DNA of 64,000 nt from Methylococcales bacterium (GCA_026398895.1 JAPLRZ010000050.1:62001-126000), one strand, 5' to 3'; shown: positions 26,627 through 35,490, numbered from the stretch's first letter. Notes: generated from the letters alone by a model not told the origin. Program-made: numbers and translations.

Positions 26627-27028
26627 CTATCGACAACCATTAACTCCCCCACTCAAACCGAGACAACTACAATAATGCTCCAAGCAACGAATGTGGCAAG
26701 CAGCTATAACTGCGTGCATGCCCCTTCTCTCTATATCTGGGCAGCTGTCAAGGCATTGGTTTTTTCTTTCTTCACAATCAAATTTTTTCGGAGAATTTGT
26801 CGGAGAATCACAGCCACAGACTGACATTCCACCTGGATCATAGGTGGGGATAGTTTTCCAATTGCCGTTCCATTGCAGACCAGAACGGGAACAAACGTTC
26901 GGACACTTGCCCTTGGCATCGTTCTGGTTGTAGATCGGACCAGCTTTGATGTCGGTTGCTTGGCTGATGCCGCCTGTGGCGAGAACGATGAACACTACAA
27001 CAGCCATTTGGATAAGTTTCTTCATCAT
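26627..27028 (-). CDS. Secreted MVL-type mannan-binding lectin with Cys-rich C-terminus
   Basis: The 133-residue protein has a clear signal peptide (LIQMAVVVFIVLATGGISQA, cleavage after SQA). The mature N-terminus, IKAGPIYNQNDAKGKCPNVC, followed by LQWNGNWKT and MSVCGC, matches one unit of Microcystis viridis lectin (MVL, mannan-binding protein family) in its AGPI-W/Y-N-DAK-CP-C and WNGNW landmarks. MVL itself has two such units; here there is one, followed by a different Cys-rich region with eight or more Cys (CEERKNQCLDSCPD; AACHIRCLEHYCSCLG). It probably binds oligomannose-like glycans outside the cell (family knowledge). Confidence 0.82.
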   Translation of the reverse strand: MMKKLIQMAVVVFIVLATGGISQATDIKAGPIYNQNDAKGKCPNVCSRSGLQWNGNWKTIPTYDPGGMSVCGCDSPTNSPKKFDCEERKNQCLDSCPDIERRGMHAVIAACHIRCLEHYCSCLGLSGGVNGCR

Positions 27029-27213
27029 AAAAATTTTCCTAGTTAATCTGAGTTCGGGATAAGAAAAGAGGCAGCCTCGTTAAAATTTGAGAGAATACAA
27101 AGTATCTAACACCAATCAATGGGGCGGACTCGATTAATCTACGCCCAAAACCCTATTGTCTTAGGTGTGAATATATTTCGCACTCTTATCCGTATTTATT
27201 GTTGATTTAGAGT

Positions 27214-27346
27214 AAGGCGTGACTAAATAAGCACAGCTACAAAATAACAAATACCCGTGTGGCGGTGCAACAGGCTTTGCGTGTGGCGAAAAACGCCACA
27301 TCGTAGTCAGAAAAATAAGAATTTCCTGCTTAATCAAGCAGTTATT
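27214..27346 (-). promoter_or_regulatory. Shared leader sequence, copy B
   Basis: This is upstream of the lectin gene; the core 27239-27310 is identical over 72 bp to copy A. About 190 bp separate it from the lectin start, against about 30 bp for copy A and the lipoprotein gene. Confidence 0.5.
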
Positions 27347-27388
27347 GTGGAGAGTAATCTGAGCGAAGGTTATTGCGATGCTTTAAGG

Positions 27389-28045
27389 CTAAAGATTATT
27401 TTCGAGCAGCCACTGCGCCGCACGCTGATAAAGTTCTGCGGCATTTTTAATGCCTAACTTTGCTTTAATGCGTGCGCGGTAACTGTCGATGGTGGAAGTG
27501 CCGAGATGGAGACATTCGGCACATTCGCGTGAATTTAGACCACAGCCGATGAGCTGAAAGACTTCGATTTCACGGTCGGAAAGTTCGTTTATTCTTAATG
27601 GCTGTGTGGCGTTATTGTCCTGCCCCAGTCGTTCCAAAATCGCTGTGTTGGTAAGTTCGCTGACATAGATTTGCCCATCTAATACCTTTTTGACCGCTTT
27701 GATAACGTCAAAGGGGGATGCTAACTTGGAAATATAGCCTTTCGCACCTGCTTGTATAACTCGTTCTGCGTAAAGGTTTTCTGCGTGCATCGATAGAACC
27801 AGCACGGGAAGTCTAATATTGTGTGCTTTCAAACTTTTGATGAGTTCCAGCCCGCACGATCCTTGTAAGGTAATGTCGATAATCGCAGCATCAGGGTGTG
27901 TCAGCTTAATATTGCTCAGTGCGTCGGTGATATTATCCACCTCGCCGCACACCGTCATATCGGGTTCATTGTTGATAAGTTGTACCAACATGGCACGAAA
28001 CAGTGGGTGATCTTCGACAATAAGAATGTTTTTTTTCGCAGTCAT
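27389..28045 (-). CDS. NarL/LuxR-family response regulator
   Basis: The 218-residue protein has a receiver domain (ILIVEDHPLFRAML; phospho-Asp in DAAIIDITLQG; Thr/Ser and Lys in LSMHAEN and GAKGYISKLASP) and a C-terminal LuxR HTH (NELSDREIEVFQLIGCGLNSRECAECLHLGTSTIDSYRARIKAKLGIKNAAEL). It is coupled by ATGA to the sensor kinase gene. The target genes are unknown; fhcA is divergent 200 bp away from the kinase gene. Confidence 0.93.
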   Translation of the reverse strand: MTAKKNILIVEDHPLFRAMLVQLINNEPDMTVCGEVDNITDALSNIKLTHPDAAIIDITLQGSCGLELIKSLKAHNIRLPVLVLSMHAENLYAERVIQAGAKGYISKLASPFDVIKAVKKVLDGQIYVSELTNTAILERLGQDNNATQPLRINELSDREIEVFQLIGCGLNSRECAECLHLGTSTIDSYRARIKAKLGIKNAAELYQRAAQWLLENNL

Positions 28046-29088
28046 GAGGTGGATGCCACTGACAAGGGGGGAGGATTAGGTATTTTACAGGATACGGTAG
28101 TGCCTTGGTTTGGATTGGAATCAATGTTGAGATCACCGCCTAACGCTCTAGCGCGGTAGCGCATCGAACATAAACCCATGCCTCGCGGGCTATTTGCGAG
28201 CAGAGCCAAGCCATTGCCATCATCGGCGATGATAAGAGTCAGGGTGTTTTCGCACTTGCTTAGCACAATGGTGATTTTTTTGGCATCCGCGTGCTTGACT
28301 GCATTGGTCACCGCCTCTTGAGCAATTCGGTAAAGTTGCTTGCTGTGTTCTGGATTATTAATCAGGGTGTCTTCGGTTTCGGAAAAGCAAACCGACAGTC
28401 CTGACAGTCGTGCGGTATGACTGGCTAAATCTTCCAGAGCCAGCGACAGACCAAAATCATCCCATTGTGTGGCGAATATTCCATGAAGTAAATCGCGTAA
28501 CAGCGAAATAGCATCAATCACCAATCCGTGAATGTATTCAGCCGTTGTTGCTTCTGGTTGATTTAGGTGGTGCAAATCATGGGCTAGAAAAGCCAGTGCG
28601 TAGCCAATTGCCGCGAGATGAGATCCCAAACCGTCATGCAAATCCCGTCCAATACGTTGCTGTTCCCGCTCGCTTGCCCAAAGAATATCTTGTTCTAATT
28701 TCTGGGCGCGTTCTATTCGTCCGATTCGCGCTAGGGCGAGTTCTTGTTGGCTCTTTACTGCACCGATAGCAACCACGAGAACCACGAAATAAAACAATTG
28801 ATTGAACACAGCTAATGCGAAGCCAACATCGCTTTGATAAGGATTGTTGTCGATATGTACGCCCCACCAAGTCATTGTGCATAGCAGGGCAAACGCAAAT
28901 CCAAGACCTTGATTAGTTTTCCAAACCACGAAAATAATAGGCAACGCATAGGCTACCAATAAGCTATATTCCCAGCCAATCTTATAATCCATCCATCCTA
29001 TCAAACCCACGAGTATCAGAGCTTTAAAAAGCACCTGAGCTTGAAGAATGTTGCTAAAGGGTAATAAGTTAAACTGATGTTTTTTCAT
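28042..29088 (-). CDS. Sensor histidine kinase (HisKA_3 type)
   Basis: This is a 348-residue kinase. The N-terminal ~120 residues hold several hydrophobic helices with little periplasmic sequence, so it probably senses a membrane or cytoplasmic cue. The dimerisation/phospho-acceptor helix is IGRDLHDGLGSHLAAIGYALAF with the phospho-His in LHDGLG. The ATPase domain has NAVKHADAK (N box), IADDGNGL and SPRGMGLCSMRYRA. It pairs with the overlapping response regulator gene. Confidence 0.92.
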   Translation of the reverse strand: MKKHQFNLLPFSNILQAQVLFKALILVGLIGWMDYKIGWEYSLLVAYALPIIFVVWKTNQGLGFAFALLCTMTWWGVHIDNNPYQSDVGFALAVFNQLFYFVVLVVAIGAVKSQQELALARIGRIERAQKLEQDILWASEREQQRIGRDLHDGLGSHLAAIGYALAFLAHDLHHLNQPEATTAEYIHGLVIDAISLLRDLLHGIFATQWDDFGLSLALEDLASHTARLSGLSVCFSETEDTLINNPEHSKQLYRIAQEAVTNAVKHADAKKITIVLSKCENTLTLIIADDGNGLALLANSPRGMGLCSMRYRARALGGDLNIDSNPNQGTTVSCKIPNPPPLSVASTS

Positions 29089-29210
29089 GCCTATCGATTC
29101 CCAGTTAATTTTTTCTAAGAACGAATTTTTAACCCGTAACCTGAGTGATGATACTTGGATTCAACTAACAAATGCAATGTAGCGGTGTCGTTTAGTGCCA
29201 AATAACCGCA

Positions 29211-29238
29211 TTGTCGGCTATTCATACAATGCTACACT
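29211..29238 (+). promoter_or_regulatory. Possible fhcA promoter
   Basis: TTGTCG (29211-29216) and TACACT (29233-29238) are spaced by 16 bp, upstream of AAGGAA and ATG 29292. The boxes are imperfect matches to the sigma-70 consensus. Confidence 0.3.
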
Positions 29239-29291
29239 ATCGCTCATACAGCGCATTCCCCAAATCACAAAACACGTTTTAAGGAAACACC

Positions 29292-30950
29292 ATGTTAATT
29301 AAACTCACAGGCGGCATTGTTTACGACCCTGCCAGCGGCATAGATGGACAACAACAGGATATTTATATTCAGGATGGGCGCATTGTTAATAAGCCTGTCG
29401 GCGATTTTTTGCTGGATAAAGAATATGATTTGAAAGGCAAAATTGTGATGTCGGGTGCTATTGATATGCACACCCATATTGGCGGCGGTAAGGGTAATAT
29501 TGCGCGTACTTTGTTACCCGAAGACCATCGACAAGACCCTGTATACCGTAGCGATATTACCCGCTCTGGTTGTGGTCATGCCATGCCTAGCACCTTTGTC
29601 ACGGGCTATCGGTATGCGGAAATGGGTTATACCGCTGGTTTTGAACCTGCGGTATTGCCGATTAATGCACGTCAGGCACATAACGAAATGGCGGATATTC
29701 CCATACTGGATAAAGGTGGTTATGTGATGCTGGGCAGTGATGATTATTTGCTGCGAATGCTGACCGCTAAAAAAGACCAAAAAGCGATTAATGATTATGT
29801 GGCGTGGACGATGCACTCTGCCAAAGCGATTGGCGTTAAAGTGGTCAATCCAGGTGGAATTAATGCCTTTAAATTCAACCAACGCCAGTTAGATTTGGAC
29901 GAGCAGAATAGTCATTACGGTGTCACTCCGCGTGATATTTTGCAAGTGTTAGCCACTGCCGTAAAAGAACTGGGTGTGCATCATCCGTTACACGTTCACG
30001 GTTGTAACTTAGGCGTACCAGGCAATTTGCAAACCACGCTAGATACTATTCAAGGTATCGGCGGTTTGCCGATGCACTTAACGCACATTCAATTCCACAG
30101 CTATGGCACCGAAGGCGATTTAAAGTTTTCCTCAGGCGCGGCACAGATTGCCGAAGCCGTTAATGCCAACAAAAACATCACTGTCGATGTTGGGCAAATT
30201 CTATTCGGGCAAACCGTCACCGCCTCAGGCGACAGTATGCGCCAACACGCCAATAATAAATTTGCCAGCCCCAATAAATGGGTGACGATGGACATTGAAT
30301 GTGACGCAGGTTGTGGCGTTGTGCCGTTCAAATACAAAGATCAAAATTTTGTTAATGCCTTGCAATGGGCAATTGGTTTAGAAACCTTTTTATTGGTCAA
30401 CGATCCGTGGCGCATTTTCTTAACCACTGACCATCCTAACGGCGCACCGTTTACCAGCTACCCGCATTTGATTCGCTTGCTGATGGATAGAAGTTTCCGT
30501 AATGACGTGCTGTCTACCATTCATCCCGAAGCGCAAAAAATGACTACGCTCGCAAGCATTGAACGCGAATATACGTTACAAGAAATCGCCATCATGACTC
30601 GTGCAGGTGCGGCAAAACTCATTGGCTTACAAGACCGAGGCGGCTTAAGCGCAGGCAATTGGGCAGACATCACCGTTTACACCGATAACGCCAACCGTCA
30701 ACAAATGTTTGAAAAACCCGATTATGTGTTTAAAGATGGGCAGTTGGTGGTTGTTGACGGCAAGGTAGTTTCCACCAAGTGGGGAACAACGCACGTTATG
30801 AAACCTGATTATGATCCGTCTGTTGAAAAAGGTTTAAAAGAGTATTTTGATAAATATCTCACCATGAAACTGGGCAATTTTAAAATCAGTGATGATGAAA
30901 TTACCGAAGATGGGCGCGGTAGTTTAACAGTGCATCCGCTGAGAAATTAA
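29292..30950 (+). CDS. fhcA: Formyltransferase/hydrolase complex subunit A (formylmethanofuran dehydrogenase subunit A-like)
   Basis: The 552-residue amidohydrolase-fold protein starts with VYDPASGIDGQQQDIYIQDGRI and has the metal-site IDMHTHIGGG (His60, His62), VKVVNPGG with a likely carboxylated Lys, HLTHIQFHSYG, and LTTDHPNGAPFTSYPHLI. This is the FwdA/FmdA/FhcA signature. In methylotrophs the Fhc complex converts formyl-tetrahydromethanopterin to formate and is needed for C1 dissimilation. fhcB, fhcC and fhcD, usually adjacent, are absent here. A good ribosome-binding site AAGGAA precedes the ATG. Confidence 0.93.
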   Translation: MLIKLTGGIVYDPASGIDGQQQDIYIQDGRIVNKPVGDFLLDKEYDLKGKIVMSGAIDMHTHIGGGKGNIARTLLPEDHRQDPVYRSDITRSGCGHAMPSTFVTGYRYAEMGYTAGFEPAVLPINARQAHNEMADIPILDKGGYVMLGSDDYLLRMLTAKKDQKAINDYVAWTMHSAKAIGVKVVNPGGINAFKFNQRQLDLDEQNSHYGVTPRDILQVLATAVKELGVHHPLHVHGCNLGVPGNLQTTLDTIQGIGGLPMHLTHIQFHSYGTEGDLKFSSGAAQIAEAVNANKNITVDVGQILFGQTVTASGDSMRQHANNKFASPNKWVTMDIECDAGCGVVPFKYKDQNFVNALQWAIGLETFLLVNDPWRIFLTTDHPNGAPFTSYPHLIRLLMDRSFRNDVLSTIHPEAQKMTTLASIEREYTLQEIAIMTRAGAAKLIGLQDRGGLSAGNWADITVYTDNANRQQMFEKPDYVFKDGQLVVVDGKVVSTKWGTTHVMKPDYDPSVEKGLKEYFDKYLTMKLGNFKISDDEITEDGRGSLTVHPLRN

Positions 30951-30957
30951 CGGCGTA

Positions 30958-30988
30958 GACCTGTCAGGTTTTAAAAACCTGACAGGTC
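30958..30988. terminator. Palindrome between convergent fhcA and ybdD
   Basis: GACCTGTCAGGTTTT and AAAACCTGACAGGTC form a 15-bp-arm hairpin 7 bp after the fhcA stop. A near relative lies at 48112-48142 after nadB. It may act as a bidirectional terminator; it also looks like a dispersed repeat. Confidence 0.6.
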
Positions 30989-30992
30989 TTGT

Positions 30993-31175
30993 TCAACAAC
31001 ACCGTTTTACCCCCCGCCATTTTTCATCCTGCCATTGTTTAAAAAACGCTTTTTTACTAAGTGGTTCACCATTGGTCGCATGATGTTGAGCATAATGGAT
31101 TAAATACCGCTCATAAGCATCATCACCCGATAATTGTCGAATGGCTTGCCAGAAAATTTTAATGGTATTCAACAT
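30993..31175 (-). CDS. ybdD: YbdD/YjiX family small protein
   Basis: The 60-residue protein has IKIFWQAIRQLSGDDAYERYLIHYAQHHA and FFKQWQDEKWRGVKRCC, the pattern of the YbdD/YjiX (DUF466) family that accompanies CstA-type transporters. It starts two bases after the cstA stop. Its exact role in peptide or pyruvate uptake is not defined. Confidence 0.92.
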   Translation of the reverse strand: MLNTIKIFWQAIRQLSGDDAYERYLIHYAQHHATNGEPLSKKAFFKQWQDEKWRGVKRCC

Positions 31176-31177
31176 GA

Positions 31178-33247
31178 CTAATCCCTAACCCAATCTTCAA
31201 CTAAACGGCTAGGGCTGTGCGGTGATTCTGCTAAAGCGGGAACAGGTTTTCCCATGAGATAACGCACACACACGCGCACCATATCAAACACAATCAACCA
31301 TAACAAGCTGACAAAAAACAAAGTAATAACGGCATCGAGTTGAAAATTAAAAATTAATTTCGGTGCAATAGCGGCTTTATCAGGTGGCAATAAGCCTGCG
31401 GCTAATTTAGACGATAAATCATTGGCTGCCGCCAAAAAACCAATGCGACTATCGTCACTGGTGAGTTTTTGCCATGAAGCGGTGCTGGTGATAATAATTA
31501 GCCATAACAACGGTACGCCTGTGATAAACGCAAACTTGCCTTTAGCGGATTTGACTAAAATCCCTGTGGCAACACACAAAGCAATCGCAGCTAACATTTG
31601 ATTAGCAATGCCAAACAATGGCCACAAAATATTCACGCCACCGTTAGGATCAATCACACCGATATACAAAAAATAACCCCATAGCGACACCACCACCGCA
31701 CTGGTAAAAATTACTGACGGAAGCCACGAAGTTTGCCCCATGACTGCCCATTTATTGCCCAAAATATCTTGCAACATAAACCGCCCGACACGCGTACCTG
31801 CATCCAGCGTGGTCAATATAAAAATCGCCTCAAACATAATGGCGAAGTGATACCACAACGCCAACATACTTTGCCCGAATGCACTACCGAAAATACTCGC
31901 CATGCCGACTGCCAAAGACGGTGCGCCACCTGTGCGGGCAAACAATGTGGCTTCACCCATTTGTTGGGCTAAAAGCTGCATTTGTTCAACAGTGACGGGA
32001 TAACCCCATGAAGAAATTTTAGCAACAGCATCGACCGCTTCTTTACCGACCACACCCGCTGAACTGTTAATGGCAAAAAATACTCCAGGCTCTAATACGG
32101 TCGCGGCTATCATTGCCATCACCGCCACAAACGATTCCAACAACATCCCACCGTAACCAATCATGCGAATATCTCGTTCATTGGTTAATAGTTTGGGCGT
32201 AGTTCCTGAGGCAATCAGCGCGTGAAAACCAGAAATCGCGCCACAAGCAATGGTAATAAATACAAACGGAAATAATTTACCGCCAAAAATAGGTCCAGTG
32301 CCATCGACAAATTGCGTAATTGCAGGCATTTTCACATCGGGTTGCAACAAGATAATAGCAACTGCTAACAGCGTAATCGTGCCGAGCTTCATGTAAGTTG
32401 ATAAATAATCACGCGGGGCTAATAACAACCACACAGGTAAAATCGCAGCGGCAAAGCCATACGCCATCACCCACCACGCTAGCGTTAGCCCTTCGTGGTC
32501 AAATAACACCCGCAAAGTCACGCTTTCATCAATCACCCGTCCACCAGCAACTGCCAGTAACAATAATATTACGCCTAACGCCGATGCTTCCAACACTTGT
32601 CCAACACGCACATAGCGCATATATATGCCGACGATCATGGCGATGGGAATAGTCGCCGATACGGTAAATGTCGCCCACGGACTGTGCTTCATAGCATTCA
32701 CTACCACCAAACCCAGCACCGCAATCAGAATAATCATAATCGCAAAAGTAGCAATCAACGCCGCTGTACCACCTAACGCGCCCAATTCATCCCGCGCCAT
32801 CTGCCCTAAACTTTTGGCATCACGGCGGGTGGATAAAAATAGCGTCACCATATCTTGTACGCAACCACCCAGCACCGCGCCAAACAAAATCCATAATGTC
32901 CCTGGTAAATAACCAAACTGCGCGGCTAATGTCGGACCGACTAACGGGCCTGGCCCTGCTATCGCAGCGAAATGATGTCCAAACACTATCCATTTATTAG
33001 TTGGGATAAAGTCACTGCCATTTTCTAAGCGTTCGGCTGGAGTGGCGCGGGTTTCATCAACCATTAACACGGTCGCCTCAATCCACGCCGCATAAAAACG
33101 GTAGCCTATGGCATAGACGCACAACGCGGCGGTAATAAACCACAGTGCGTTAATCGGTTCACCACGATTTAAGGCGATACCTGTGACAGCACCCGCTCCC
33201 AGCACTGTAATCGCTATCCACAGCGTGTTTTTTAGTAAAATATTCAT
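31178..33247 (-). CDS. cstA: Carbon starvation protein CstA family transporter
   Basis: The 689-residue membrane protein has the CstA core: AAIAGPGPLVGPTLAAQFGYLPG, SCxQDM-like GGCVQDMVTLFLSTRRDAKSLGQMARDE, GAISGFHALIASGTTPKLL and DAGTRVGRFMLQDILG. About 16-18 helices are expected. Family members import peptides or pyruvate in starved cells. The NarL-type kinase/regulator pair encoded divergently 220 bp away (33467-35418) may control it, as BtsSR or YpdAB do for related transporters in enterics (inference). Confidence 0.95.
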   Translation of the reverse strand: MNILLKNTLWIAITVLGAGAVTGIALNRGEPINALWFITAALCVYAIGYRFYAAWIEATVLMVDETRATPAERLENGSDFIPTNKWIVFGHHFAAIAGPGPLVGPTLAAQFGYLPGTLWILFGAVLGGCVQDMVTLFLSTRRDAKSLGQMARDELGALGGTAALIATFAIMIILIAVLGLVVVNAMKHSPWATFTVSATIPIAMIVGIYMRYVRVGQVLEASALGVILLLLAVAGGRVIDESVTLRVLFDHEGLTLAWWVMAYGFAAAILPVWLLLAPRDYLSTYMKLGTITLLAVAIILLQPDVKMPAITQFVDGTGPIFGGKLFPFVFITIACGAISGFHALIASGTTPKLLTNERDIRMIGYGGMLLESFVAVMAMIAATVLEPGVFFAINSSAGVVGKEAVDAVAKISSWGYPVTVEQMQLLAQQMGEATLFARTGGAPSLAVGMASIFGSAFGQSMLALWYHFAIMFEAIFILTTLDAGTRVGRFMLQDILGNKWAVMGQTSWLPSVIFTSAVVVSLWGYFLYIGVIDPNGGVNILWPLFGIANQMLAAIALCVATGILVKSAKGKFAFITGVPLLWLIIITSTASWQKLTSDDSRIGFLAAANDLSSKLAAGLLPPDKAAIAPKLIFNFQLDAVITLFFVSLLWLIVFDMVRVCVRYLMGKPVPALAESPHSPSRLVEDWVRD

Positions 33248-33314
33248 GAGTGTGTTCTTCTGATTGTAGATTTAGGAGTGATTATCCTGAAAATTTATCG
33301 TATTACAAATAAAT

Positions 33315-33368
33315 GGAGTAAAACAGCTTTAGCTGTTTTCTAACCAATAGCTGAAGCTATTGGACTCC
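33315..33368. repeat. Two-hairpin palindromic repeat, copy 2
   Basis: GGAGT and ACTCC close a 54-bp element with hairpins AAAACAGCTTTAGCTGTTTT and CCAATAGCTGAAGCTATTGG. It equals copy 1 (13392-13445) except for three or four bases, and one change restores pairing in the second stem. Confidence 0.88.
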
Positions 33369-33466
33369 TAATCAGAGCGTCACTTGTGCAAAAAAAGATA
33401 ATTCCTATAGCGCATCACCCGTAGGGCGTGAATAATGCAGTTTTTTTATAACACTCAACGCACTCT

Positions 33467-34762
33467 ATGAGTTTACGCTATCAAATCAACATCCGAATTT
33501 TTTTCCTGTCCTTGTCGGTATTACTGCTGGGCGGGTCTATTGCTATTTGGCAAGCGCGGACTGCCGTTAATAAAGAAGTGAATTCTTCGATTCAACTGGC
33601 AGTTAAGCTAATCAGTTTCGGCTTTTCACACAGTTCACCAACGCCCGACTGGTTGCCACAACTGAACGCACTGGAAGAAATCCGCCATTTAACGGTGCGA
33701 ATACAACAACCCTCTGGGCAGATTATGAGTTTTCCGCGTACGAATTCGTCTAGCAATGATGAACACAATCCTCCACAATGGTTTATTAATCTGGTGCAAG
33801 GCGAACCGCTGAACACGCAACATACCTTAACACTTAGCGATGGCAAACAACTGACACTGCTGATTCAAGCCAATCCACTCGATGAGATTACCGAAGTGTG
33901 GCAGGAAAATATCGCCTTTTTTACTTCGTTTTGTTCACTTACCTTGCTAAGTTTTTTTGCTGTCAATTTGGTGTTTAACAAAACCCTTAACTCCATCACC
34001 ACCATAGTCAACGCGCTAAAAGTCATCGAATCTGGGCAGTATCAGCAAAAATTACCGCCTTTTGCTATCAAAGAATATGCCGATATTGCCAACGCCATTA
34101 ACCAACTCGCCGACAAACTCAATAGCGTTAAACGGGAAAATCGCGCCCTCGCTCAACACACACTGGAAATTCAAGAAGATGAACGCCAACGTTTAGCACA
34201 AGAACTGCATGACGAATTGGGGCAATCATTGACTGCGATAAAAGTTATGGCGGTTACCGTCGCACGACCTAAAGCCGATATTAAACAAAGCACCGATGCC
34301 ATTATTAGTACCTGCAATCATTTAATGACCGTGGTGCGTTCTATGATGCACCAATTACATCCCTTGATTTTGACGGAACTGGGCTTAACTGCCACCTTGG
34401 AAGATTTGATTAATCACTGGGCAATCAGACAACCCGCCTTGAAAATCAGCTTAGACTGCACCAATCAAGCGGATAACTTAGACGCTAAAATCGCCATTCA
34501 ATTATTCAGAGTCGTACAAGAATGTTTAACCAATACTGTGCGTCATGCCAAGGCAAGCCACGTCAACATCAAGCTAGCAATTGACCGCGATGGCTTGAAA
34601 TTAACCGTATCAGACAATGGACAAGGGTGTATAACTAACGAAAAAACGGGCTTTGGCTTATTGGGTATGAAAGAACGTATTAATAGTTTAGGTGGTGAAT
34701 TTACACTACAAAGTCAACCCCAACAAGGCATGACCATCCTTGCGAGCATTCCCCTGTCATGA
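33467..34762 (+). CDS. Sensor histidine kinase with periplasmic and HAMP-like domains
   Basis: The 431-residue protein has TM1 near residues 9-28 (IFFLSLSVLLLGGSIAIW), a periplasmic domain to about residue 145, TM2 (FFTSFCSLTLLSFFAVNLVF), a HAMP-like linker, the phospho-His helix RQRLAQELHDELGQSLTAIKVMA and an ATPase domain (NTVRHAKASHV, VSDNGQG, TGFGLLGMKERI). This is a UhpB/NarX-type kinase. The stop overlaps the regulator start by four bases. It is divergent from cstA. Confidence 0.93.
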   Translation: MSLRYQINIRIFFLSLSVLLLGGSIAIWQARTAVNKEVNSSIQLAVKLISFGFSHSSPTPDWLPQLNALEEIRHLTVRIQQPSGQIMSFPRTNSSSNDEHNPPQWFINLVQGEPLNTQHTLTLSDGKQLTLLIQANPLDEITEVWQENIAFFTSFCSLTLLSFFAVNLVFNKTLNSITTIVNALKVIESGQYQQKLPPFAIKEYADIANAINQLADKLNSVKRENRALAQHTLEIQEDERQRLAQELHDELGQSLTAIKVMAVTVARPKADIKQSTDAIISTCNHLMTVVRSMMHQLHPLILTELGLTATLEDLINHWAIRQPALKISLDCTNQADNLDAKIAIQLFRVVQECLTNTVRHAKASHVNIKLAIDRDGLKLTVSDNGQGCITNEKTGFGLLGMKERINSLGGEFTLQSQPQQGMTILASIPLS

Positions 34763-35418
34763 AACCACCGATAAGAATTATTTTAGTAGACGATCACGCG
34801 ATTGTTCGTGCGGGTTTTCGAATGTTATTAGCCACCGAAGACAGCATTAATGTCATTGCCGAAGCCGAACGCGGCGAACAAGCTTGTCAGCTTTACAGTG
34901 AATGTCAGCCCGATGTGCTGGTCATGGATTTATCCATGTCAGGTATCGGCGGACTGGAAGCTATTCGGCGCATCTGTCAGCGCGACAGCAACGCCAAGAT
35001 TTTAGTATTCAGTGTCCACGATGAAAGCGTGTATATCGACAGAGCTATTAATGCAGGTGCAAAAGGCTATATCAGCAAAAACGCCCATCCTGATAGCCTG
35101 ATTGAAGCGATACAACGCGTTGCCGCAGGTGAACTGTACATTGAACACGGCTTATTGAAACACGCTGAACCCTCAGCTAACGAAGCGTTACCCAGCGGCG
35201 ACGACTATAAAGCGATCATAGAATCGCTATCCGCCAGAGAATTCGATGTGTTTTTATTATTGGCAAAAGGCTATACCGCCCACAAAATCGCCGATGAACT
35301 GTGTTTAGGTTACAAAACCATTGCCAATTACAGCACACAAGTCAAAAGCAAACTGAAAGTGTCCACGGTAGCGGAGTTGGTGCATATTGCGATTTTGTTG
35401 GGGATGATAAAAAATTGA
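34759..35418 (+). CDS. NarL/LuxR-family response regulator
   Basis: The 219-residue protein has IILVDDHAIVRAGFRMLL, phospho-Asp in DVLVMDLSMSGIGG, GAKGYISKNAHPDSL and a LuxR HTH (IESLSAREFDVFLLLAKGYTAHKIADELCLGYKTIANYSTQVKSKLKVSTVAEL). It forms a two-component system with the overlapping kinase gene and probably acts on the divergent cstA-ybdD operon. Confidence 0.93.
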   Translation: MKPPIRIILVDDHAIVRAGFRMLLATEDSINVIAEAERGEQACQLYSECQPDVLVMDLSMSGIGGLEAIRRICQRDSNAKILVFSVHDESVYIDRAINAGAKGYISKNAHPDSLIEAIQRVAAGELYIEHGLLKHAEPSANEALPSGDDYKAIIESLSAREFDVFLLLAKGYTAHKIADELCLGYKTIANYSTQVKSKLKVSTVAELVHIAILLGMIKN

Positions 35419-35425
35419 AAAAGCG

Positions 35426-35458
35426 GGAGTCCAAAACACGTTTTGGGCTTTTCTTTTC
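35426..35458 (+). terminator. Rho-independent terminator after the response regulator
   Basis: AGTCCAAAAC-AC-GTTTTGGGCT forms a hairpin followed by TTTCTTTTC, just after the stop at 35418. The GGAGTCCAAAAC half matches the left half of the two-hairpin repeat at 56940, so the terminator may derive from a half element. Confidence 0.7.
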
Positions 35459-35490
35459 TTTGCTCGTTCTCGCACTGCTCGGATCTTTAT

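Noticed and set aside
26361-27346. c-di-GMP-I riboswitch
   Set aside because: Only ACGCAAAGCC and a preceding hairpin resemble the class; the GNRA-receptor arrangement and the 3' conserved part are not found, so it is left as an unnamed leader.
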